From positions 1 through 33,291 of the forward strand of contig CAZIWX010000016.1 in the NCBI GenBank assembly GCA_964543125.1: a stretch of 33,291 nt of DNA, given 5' to 3'. Below the pieces are notes generated by a model. That model made no database searches, had not been told where the DNA came from, and saw only the letters and a program-made list of their open reading frames with translations. Of the stretch, positions 22,935-30,300 are shown piece by piece (position 1 is the stretch's first letter; each line of letters starts with the position of its first letter). This stretch comes from CAZIWX01 sp964543125. Lineage in GTDB: Bacteria; Fidelibacterota; UBA8477. The position numbers and the translations under genes were made by a program.

Positions 22935-25094
22935 ATGTTCGCTAAAACACTTGCCGGTGATAACCTGTTTTGGCGCCATTTAAAAAAAGCGTTGTGGATA
23001 TCCCTAGCCGGAATAGGGCTGATTCTGATCTTCTTGATCTATTTAAGCAAAGATCTGCCTTCTTTGGAAGAATTGGAAAAATTTGATCCTGATGTGGTGA
23101 CTAAAATTGTATCCGGCGACGGAGAAGTGATTCAGGAATTATTCACCACCAAGCGCGTCCTGGTCAAATTTAACGACATTCCCCAATATGTAAAAGATGC
23201 CCTCATTTCCACCGAGGATCAGCGGTTTTATAAGCACTGGGGAATGAATCCGTTTCGAACGGTTTACCAGTTGCTCAATAATTTGATCACGGGCCGGACC
23301 CACGGCGCATCAACTTTGACGCAACAATTAGCGCGGAATCTTTACAATCAGATTGGATTCAAGAAAACCTACTCGCGTAAAATTCGTGAGTTGATCACCG
23401 CTATCCAGATCGAACGGACCTACACGAAGCAGGAAATTTTATCCATGTATCTGAATACCGTTTATTTCGGGCATGGCCTTTACGGTATTCAGGCCGCGGC
23501 TCACCGGTACTTTGGAAAAGATGCCAAAGCGCTCACAATCGACCAGGGTGCATTGCTGGTGGGGATTCTGCGTTCGCCGGCCATTTATTCGCCTCTGATT
23601 CATCCTGAGCGGGCGCGGCGAGTGCGGGATGTGGTGATCCAAAACATGTATCGGGAAGGCTATATCGGTCCCGTAGAGCGGAATTATTATCGGACTCAGC
23701 CGGTTGTAACCGTGGAAAACGATGAGACCGGCACTCAGAATCTGGCGCCTTATTTTGGCGAATATGTTCGGCAATTTATGGAGCAGTGGGATCAGCGGTT
23801 GGGTGTAGATCTTTACCGGGATGGACTGACAATCAAGACCACCCTTGATTCCCGCTTGCAACGCATTGCCAATCGAGTTGTTCAGCAACAATTGGCACAC
23901 TTACAGGCTAATCTGAATCAACGCCTCCTGAGTGCGGACACCACGGAATTTTCACGTTTATTAATGGGTACCGGTTTTTCGGCTGATTCCGTGCGGCTGA
24001 TGATCCAGGATTCGATTCCCATCGCACCGGAATTGCGCAGCAAACTGATCGTGCAGGGCGAACTTATTGCTCTGGATGTGGAAACCGGGCAGATTCGAGC
24101 CATGGTGGGCGGGCGTAGTTTTAAGGAATCCAAGTGGAATCGGGCGACCCAAGCCAAACGCCAACCGGGGTCGGCCTTTAAAATTTTCCTGTATACCACC
24201 GCCATTGACAACCGCTATCCGGTGACAACCGAATTGTTGAATCAGCCGGTGGTGATTCACATGAACGATACCACCGATTGGCGCCCGAAGAATTATGACG
24301 GCAGCACCGGTGGCCTCACGACTTTGCGGGAGGCGTTGCGACGCTCACTGAATCTCGTGTCGGTGCGCCTGATCCAGGAATTGGTTAAACCCTCGGCGGT
24401 GGTGGAATATGCTCACCGATTGGGTATTACGACCCCGTTGCGGGCATTTGATGCGCTGGCACTGGGTACCGAAGCGGTCATTCCCATTGAGATGGCAGCC
24501 GCTTATGCCACTTATCCCCGCCTGGGGGTCTGGAAAGAGCCGATTGGCGTTCAGGAAGTTTTGGATCGTTACGGCACCCTGCTTAAAACTTTTCCACAGG
24601 AACAAAAAGAAGTTTTAGGGCGGGGAACCGCCTATGTGATGACTTCCATGCTGCAAACCGTGGGTGAACACGGGACGGGTAAAACCGCACGCACAATTTA
24701 CAGATTAAAAGTGCCCTATGCGGGTAAAACCGGAACCACCCAGGGGTTTACCGACGCCTGGTTCGTGGGATTTACGACGAAGTTATCCGTAGCGGTCTGG
24801 GTTGGTCTGGATGATCCGCAGGTTTCGCTGGGTAATCATCAATCGGGCGCCGTGGCGGCCTTGCCCATCTGGGCTCGCTTCATGAAAGCAGCCTACGATT
24901 CGCTGGGCTGGCTGGGACAGGAGTTCCCGATACCCCGGGGTGATGTGGTTTTTGCCAATATTTGCTCGGTGACCCACAAACTGGCGACACCTTATTGTCC
25001 CACCGTGCGTGAAGTTTTTTTGCCGGGTACCGAACCCAAAGAGTATTGCACCTTGCACAGCGCAGGTTCTCCGGCGCCCCATGTAGAATTTTAA
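22935..25094 (+). CDS. Bifunctional penicillin-binding protein, class A (PBP1A type)
   Basis: This is an inner-membrane-anchored enzyme that polymerises glycan strands and cross-links peptides of peptidoglycan in the periplasm. The 719 residues begin with a short cytoplasmic stretch and one membrane helix (about 18-37). The GT51 glycosyltransferase domain follows, with STEDQRFYKHWG (catalytic Glu near 94), GASTLTQQLARN and KIRELITAIQIERTYTKQEI. The transpeptidase domain has S413-x2-K416 (GSAFK), S471-L-N473 and K598-T-G-T (GKTGTTQG). All the catalytic motifs are present. A TTG at 22923, straight after a stop, is an alternative start; neither has a strong ribosome binding site. A 20-codon frame from 22883 to 22945 overlaps the start and may be chance. 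Confidence 0.93.
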   Translation: MFAKTLAGDNLFWRHLKKALWISLAGIGLILIFLIYLSKDLPSLEELEKFDPDVVTKIVSGDGEVIQELFTTKRVLVKFNDIPQYVKDALISTEDQRFYKHWGMNPFRTVYQLLNNLITGRTHGASTLTQQLARNLYNQIGFKKTYSRKIRELITAIQIERTYTKQEILSMYLNTVYFGHGLYGIQAAAHRYFGKDAKALTIDQGALLVGILRSPAIYSPLIHPERARRVRDVVIQNMYREGYIGPVERNYYRTQPVVTVENDETGTQNLAPYFGEYVRQFMEQWDQRLGVDLYRDGLTIKTTLDSRLQRIANRVVQQQLAHLQANLNQRLLSADTTEFSRLLMGTGFSADSVRLMIQDSIPIAPELRSKLIVQGELIALDVETGQIRAMVGGRSFKESKWNRATQAKRQPGSAFKIFLYTTAIDNRYPVTTELLNQPVVIHMNDTTDWRPKNYDGSTGGLTTLREALRRSLNLVSVRLIQELVKPSAVVEYAHRLGITTPLRAFDALALGTEAVIPIEMAAAYATYPRLGVWKEPIGVQEVLDRYGTLLKTFPQEQKEVLGRGTAYVMTSMLQTVGEHGTGKTARTIYRLKVPYAGKTGTTQGFTDAWFVGFTTKLSVAVWVGLDDPQVSLGNHQSGAVAALPIWARFMKAAYDSLGWLGQEFPIPRGDVVFANICSVTHKLATPYCPTVREVFLPGTEPKEYCTLHSAGSPAPHVEF

Positions 25095-25484
25095 AGTTGT
25101 CGCGACGTAAGTATTGACGATCAGGTATAAGCCCCTCGCGCGAAGCACTCGTAGCTGCAGGATGTTGATTATAAACAATATAGATCACAAATCCACAAAC
25201 GGCCTGATTGAATGTGTTCAGTTTGCTATTTACCGCTATTGACGCCCTTTTTACGGGTTCGACAATATTGATTATTGAGTCTTTTCCGAAAAGATTGTAA
25301 AGGATACGCAGTTTGTTTTGTCCTCCCTTTTGAAAAGGAGGAATAAGAGCCGGACAAGCAGGCGGGCAGGCGGATGCGTGGGGCACGGCAAAAAAGATCG
25401 TCAGCTTCTTTTCGGAGCGAGCCTATGCTTTAAGCCGAGGCAAAGTTTTGGGATTAACGGGGATTGCAAGGCCCCAAGGCCAGC
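25095..25484. other. Convergent intergenic region, no gene seen
   Basis: These 390 bases lie between two genes that converge. They hold the palindrome at 25321. A long minus-strand frame crosses this stretch and the PBP gene, but its composition marks it as spurious. No strong terminator with a U-tract was found for either gene. Confidence 0.5.
25321..25342. repeat. AAGGAGGA-type palindrome
   Basis: The arm tcctccctttt pairs with gaaaaggagga with one bulged base. Palindromes built on cctcctttt/aaaaggagg are common dispersed noncoding repeats in many bacteria. Shorter relatives lie at 2407-2439 and 2582-2598 of this window. Confidence 0.55.
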
Positions 25485-26258
25485 TTAGTAGAGATAATGC
25501 TTGATCTGCTCACCCTCGGCTTCGATTTTGGTCATGGCTTCAATGCCGATCTCCAGGTGTAAATTAACAAACTTTTGAGTAACGCTTTTATCACTTGATT
25601 CCGTTTTGATCCCATCGGGAAGCAGGGGTAGATCGCTGACCAGCAGCAACGCGCCCCGGGGAATATTGTTGGCCAGACCGGTGATAAATATAGTGGCTGT
25701 TTCCATATCAATTCCCAGCACCCGGATTTCACGTAAATATTTCTTGAACTTTTCGTCATGTTCCCAGACTCGCCGATTCGTGGTGTAAACTACACCGGTT
25801 CGATATTCGAGATTGCGGTTTACAAGGATTTGCGAAACATATTTGTGTAATTTGAATGAAGGCAGAGCCGGAACCTCCGGTCGTAGGTAATCATTGCTGG
25901 TACCTTCACCCCGGATGGCGGCAATGGGTAAAATAAAGTGGCCAATCTCGGTGGATTTTTTTAAACCGCCGCATTTCCCGAGGAACAACACTCCTTTAGG
26001 TGCAGCCGCTGACAGCAAGTCCATCACCATGGCGGCGTTGGGACTCCCCATACCATAATTGATGATGGTCAGGCCATCTTGGTTAATCGCGGTACTCATG
26101 GGTTGGTCAGCTCCGAGAACCGGGACATTGAACTTGGCGGCGAATTTCTCCACATAGTTTTGGAAATTAGTGAGCAGAATATAGTCTCCAAAACCGCTGG
26201 CGTGGACGCCCGTGTAACGATAAATCCAGTTTTCCACAATGCTTTGTTTGCCCTGCAT
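25485..26258 (-). CDS. amn: AMP nucleosidase
   Basis: This cytoplasmic enzyme hydrolyses AMP to adenine and ribose 5-phosphate, in purine salvage and control of the AMP pool. The 257 residues are the short form that has only the nucleoside-phosphorylase-like catalytic domain, without the extra N-terminal domain of the longer E. coli enzyme. Visible motifs are INYGMGSPNAAMVMDLL, GVLFLGKCGGL (phosphate-site glycines), RGEGTSNDYL, the LGIDMETATIF ribose-binding motif and SDLPLLPDGIKT with the base-side Asp. The start at 26258 is preceded by gagga at good spacing. It converges with the PBP gene and diverges from the lipoprotein gene. Confidence 0.88.
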   Translation of the reverse strand: MQGKQSIVENWIYRYTGVHASGFGDYILLTNFQNYVEKFAAKFNVPVLGADQPMSTAINQDGLTIINYGMGSPNAAMVMDLLSAAAPKGVLFLGKCGGLKKSTEIGHFILPIAAIRGEGTSNDYLRPEVPALPSFKLHKYVSQILVNRNLEYRTGVVYTTNRRVWEHDEKFKKYLREIRVLGIDMETATIFITGLANNIPRGALLLVSDLPLLPDGIKTESSDKSVTQKFVNLHLEIGIEAMTKIEAEGEQIKHYLY

Positions 26259-26403
26259 GGCTAATTCCTCAAGTGCCGGATGTGTAAATGTGCATCCTGA
26301 ATTTAAATATAATTGATGGCCTGATCTATCACAGACCTTTCCAAAAGTGAGTTGGGCGGAATTATTCCTTGGAATAGTATGCTGGTTGTGGAAAATTTCG
26401 CCA

Positions 26404-27093
26404 ATGTTTTCTCAGAGACAATTGGGGGGATGGATTCGAAAATTCGGTATTCATTTCAGCGTTACGCTCATTGCAGTGCTGAGTTTGATTAATTGCACTT
26501 CCCATCCTCTTATGATGCCGGAACCATTAGCGCCGGGCGAGAGTTTTCACGGATTCTTGTTTTCTTCCGAGAACGGGCTGCCGGAGTATGTCTACCGCCG
26601 GAATATTCTGACTAATGCCGACTTGGGATTACGGGTTGGCCTGCTACCCACCCAGGGCGATGGGCTGGATATCCAGTACCGATTAATCCAAGTGGATAAT
26701 CATATTCATTCCCTGGATCTAAGTGCCGGCTATGGTGTGGACCAAAACAATAATTTTAGCCTGACCTATCTCAATTCCAAAAAAAAGCCGCGCAAGAAAA
26801 AGATTCGGCAGGGCCGGAAGGTCTTCTACAAGGTTTCCAGGACAAACTTCAACTATTCTTATTTTGGCATTCGCTATATGCTTATTCCCCATGGACTGGG
26901 GGGTGATACCGTGCATCGCCTAGGTGCGTTGTGGGGCCTGAATTACAATCGACGTTGGGGGATCGAACTGGGATATTTCCATGATTTCGGGGGGGGACTT
27001 AAGACAACGGATTTAGGCCAACCATCCGAGCATGCCCCCATAACGGGATTATCCGCACGATTTTGGGTCGGCGGTATCAGACTCAACCAATAG
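26404..27093 (+). CDS. Probable lipoprotein, outer-membrane beta-strand-rich
   Basis: From the ATG at 26404 the product is 229 residues. It starts with a basic/hydrophobic leader (WIRKFGIHFSVTLIAVLSLI) ending in a Cys at about position 31 (SLINC), a plausible though imperfect lipobox. The mature part has alternating polar and hydrophobic strands with many aromatics (ADLGLRVGLLPTQGDGLDIQ, FGIRYMLIPHGLGG, GIELGYFHDFGGG) and a very basic loop KKKPRKKKIRQGRK near the middle. This is the pattern of a small outer-membrane barrel or a barrel-associated lipoprotein. No specific family is certain. Neither 26404 nor the more upstream GTG at 26347 has a good ribosome binding site; I prefer 26404 because it gives a sensible leader. 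Confidence 0.65.
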   Translation: MFSQRQLGGWIRKFGIHFSVTLIAVLSLINCTSHPLMMPEPLAPGESFHGFLFSSENGLPEYVYRRNILTNADLGLRVGLLPTQGDGLDIQYRLIQVDNHIHSLDLSAGYGVDQNNNFSLTYLNSKKKPRKKKIRQGRKVFYKVSRTNFNYSYFGIRYMLIPHGLGGDTVHRLGALWGLNYNRRWGIELGYFHDFGGGLKTTDLGQPSEHAPITGLSARFWVGGIRLNQ

Positions 27094-27151
27094 CCGGGCA
27101 GCACGGAAGGCCTTTAAATAATTTAAAATTTTTGGACATAAAGGCGATGGA

Positions 27152-27180
27152 TGTCACAAAAGTGTTTCATTTTTGTGACA
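27152..27180. promoter_or_regulatory. Perfect 10-bp inverted repeat upstream of the giant surface protein gene
   Basis: The arm tgtcacaaaa (27152-27161) mirrors ttttgtgaca (27171-27180) with a 9-base spacer. It lies about 155 bases before the ATG of the last gene. It could be an operator for a dimeric regulator or, read as RNA, a stem-loop ending transcription of the lipoprotein gene; no long U-tract follows. Confidence 0.5.
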
Positions 27181-27336
27181 GAAATATTCCGGCGGGGAAT
27201 CCGCTTGTTTTGAAAATGGGTGGTTTCTATATTCATGGTACGCAAAGGCAGGAAAACAAAGGGTTTTTGCTGATAAAGGGGCAGGAGTGTAATCCGTGCC
27301 TTTTGGGTAGTGGTTGATATTATAAGGAGTTACCCC

Positions 27337-30300
27337 ATGAAGAAACTGGTACCGGTTCGGTGGATGGCTATAGGATTGTTACTGATCACTTCGGCCATAT
27401 TTGCTGATATCAAAGTTCGGCCCACTAACGGATTTATTTCATCCAGTAACGGCGCCAGAGACCTTAACTGGCAGGCCGAAACTGTAACTAATTCCAGTAC
27501 CCGCGACGCTCGGGATATTGATTTGGCCTACCATGACGGCTCGTTCGAGGGCCAATTGGGGGTTGGTACCGGTGGCGCCGGATTTGGTGTCCGCTTCACC
27601 CCGCCCGGTCCGGTTTTCCTGACTGGGTTAACCCTGTATTTCCAGGGCGACGCCGCTTCAACTGCCGGTGTTGTCAGCATTTACGCTGACCCCGATGCCA
27701 GTGTTGCCGGCCCACCTTCGGTTCCCGTGGGTCCGGGCGATGGTTCCGCTGTTTGGGAATCGGCGCCGCTGGATCTTTCCAGTCCGGACGGCAGCCTGAT
27801 CACCATCACGCTTCCACTGGAAAATGTACCGGTTAATAGCGGTGACTTCTATGTTGTCGTCTGGGATCAAGGTGCGTTTTTAGGAATTGCCGAAGATTTG
27901 CAATTGAATTACCTGGATCGGAACTGGGTAACTTTGGGAACTTGGTCCACCCTGAATGACGCGACCGGTGGTGATCCGACGCTCACCGGAAATTTTGGCA
28001 TCACGGCTACGTATGTCCCTCAGAATATTGAGGGTTCCTATATGGTAGTGGCACCTACCGACTTGAATTTTGGCATTCTGCAAATTGATGATGGCGCGGT
28101 CTCGCAAGATGTGATTGTATCAAATTTGGGTAACACGGCTTTCGATATTACCGCCATCAATATTACCGGCGCCGAACTTTCCACGAACCTGACTGCTCCG
28201 GTTACGGTCGATACCAGCTCCCAAGTCACACTGGAAGTCACTTTGACACCGGTAACGGCCGGTCAATTTTCCGGTTCGATAGAAATTCTGTCCGATGCCG
28301 ATAACGACACGGCCGTGACAGTCGGTGTCAACGCAACGATCTACGACGGATTCCCGGAATTTATGGTCTGGAATCCATCCGCTTCCATCAGCGGCCCGGC
28401 TATCGTCAGTACGCTGGAAGGCATGGGTTATACTGCTTTTGAAACCACGGATATTTTTCAGTTTGGCCAACCGGTTGACGCCGGGTATACGGCGGTTTTC
28501 GTCTGTCTGGGGATTTATTCCGACAACTACCAATTGGATCCGGCTCAGGCCGAAGTTGGCGCCTTGGTTGATTATATTGCCGCCGGAGGCGCCCTGTATA
28601 TGGAGGGTGGTGACACCTGGGCCTTTGACACCCAGACACCGCTACATGCTTATTTTAACATTCTAGGGACGGCGGACGGCAGTGGTGACTTAACCACCGT
28701 CACGGGAGCAGAGTTCGTAACGGGAATGGACTTCACTTATTCCGGTGGGAATAATTGGATTGACCACCTGGAGCCGTTGACGCCGCAGGCTTTCGTAATT
28801 CATATCAATCCCGCTGATAGTGAAGCCTGCGGCATCGCCAACTTATCTCCCAATGGTAATACCATCGGGACCGCCTTCGAATTTGGCGGCCTGGATGACG
28901 GTGCTTCCACCAAAGCGGACCTGATGCAGGCTTACCTGGATTTCTTTAATGAACCCTATACCGACATTGTGCCTCCGGAAATCTCGGGTGTCACCCGCTT
29001 TGATTTTACCATGGACACCGCGGGACCCTATGTGATCGATGCGGTTCTTACCGATAATACCGAACTAGCCTCCGGTACCCTGTATTACACCACTGACGCC
29101 AGTAGTTTCACCAGTGTTGCCATGACTGCCCTGGGTGATGATGTGTATGAAGGAGAAATTCCGGGCCAACCGGTTGGTACTACCGTGGGATATTATATTG
29201 AAGCAGTCGATACAGCGGGGAATAGTGCCGTGGCACCGGAAACCGGCACCTATGCCTTTTCGGTACTCTCAAGCCTGCCGCCGGTTCACTTGGCGGCCGA
29301 ATCCGGTTTAGACGGCCATTCGGTTCTGACCTGGGACCCGCCGGGAACAACGGCCCCGCCCCAACTGGATTGTGCTGATTACCTGATTGACGACTTGCCC
29401 TACAGTGCCACCGGGTCAACCGTCGGAATGGGTGATGATTTTGACGTCACCTTCTCGGACAATGAGGATGTGGCCTACCAACTCTATTTGCCGGAGCCAA
29501 CCACGATCACTGTGACCTTGTGTAACGGTACCGACTACGATTCAAAAATAGAAATATTCTTTGACGATTGCGTCACCACTACCGGCAACTACAACGATGA
29601 TTTTTGTGGTCTGCAATCGGAGTTGGACAATGTGTTTTTGGAAGCCGGAACCTACCTGATTGTTGTGGATGGCTTTGGCACCAGCGCAGGCAACTACACG
29701 CTCGACGTCTCGGTTGCCACCGCGGCGCGGAGTACAATTGTCGAAAATGTGAACGATCTGGGTTATGAAGTACACAAGCTGCGAAATGAAGACCTGGCGG
29801 TAAATTCCGATGTTTTAAGTTCCAGCTCGCGGCGTTATTTCGAGCCGATTCCTGAAACTGTTCGCAACCTGACCAATTACGGCATTTATCGCTCAACAAT
29901 CTCGCCGGTATTGCTCGAAACGGCGAATATGGTGGACATGATTGATACGGTGGCCACGACCTATGATGATTCCGGTTTGACCAATAATACCACTTACTAC
30001 TACCGGGTTAGCGCGATTTATAGTGACGACGAAGCCGGTTCTGAAGAGGTCAGCGCGGTGCCCCTGAACCATCCCCCCAATCCGCCGGTTAACCTTTCGG
30101 TAATTGCCACTGAAGGCAGCCTGGAGGCCCAATTAGCATGGGAATACCCGGTGGTGGATTATGACTTCAACCATTTTGCCGTTTACCGCGAGGATAGCGT
30201 CGTTGCCACCACCACGGATATGCAATATACCGACACGGCGCCGGCCGGCGGAAATTACCACTACTATGTGGTTACGGTTGATAATGATGACGCCGAATCT

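Noticed and set aside
22883..22945. A 20-codon frame overlapping the PBP start, possibly a leader peptide or a frameshifted PBP N-terminus
   Set aside because: It has no ribosome binding site, and the PBP already has a normal short N-terminus and membrane helix from 22935.
24880..25386. Long minus-strand frame across the PBP gene end
   Set aside because: It overlaps an intact PBP gene in antisense and its start lies in the AAGGAGGA-type palindrome region, a usual source of spurious frames.
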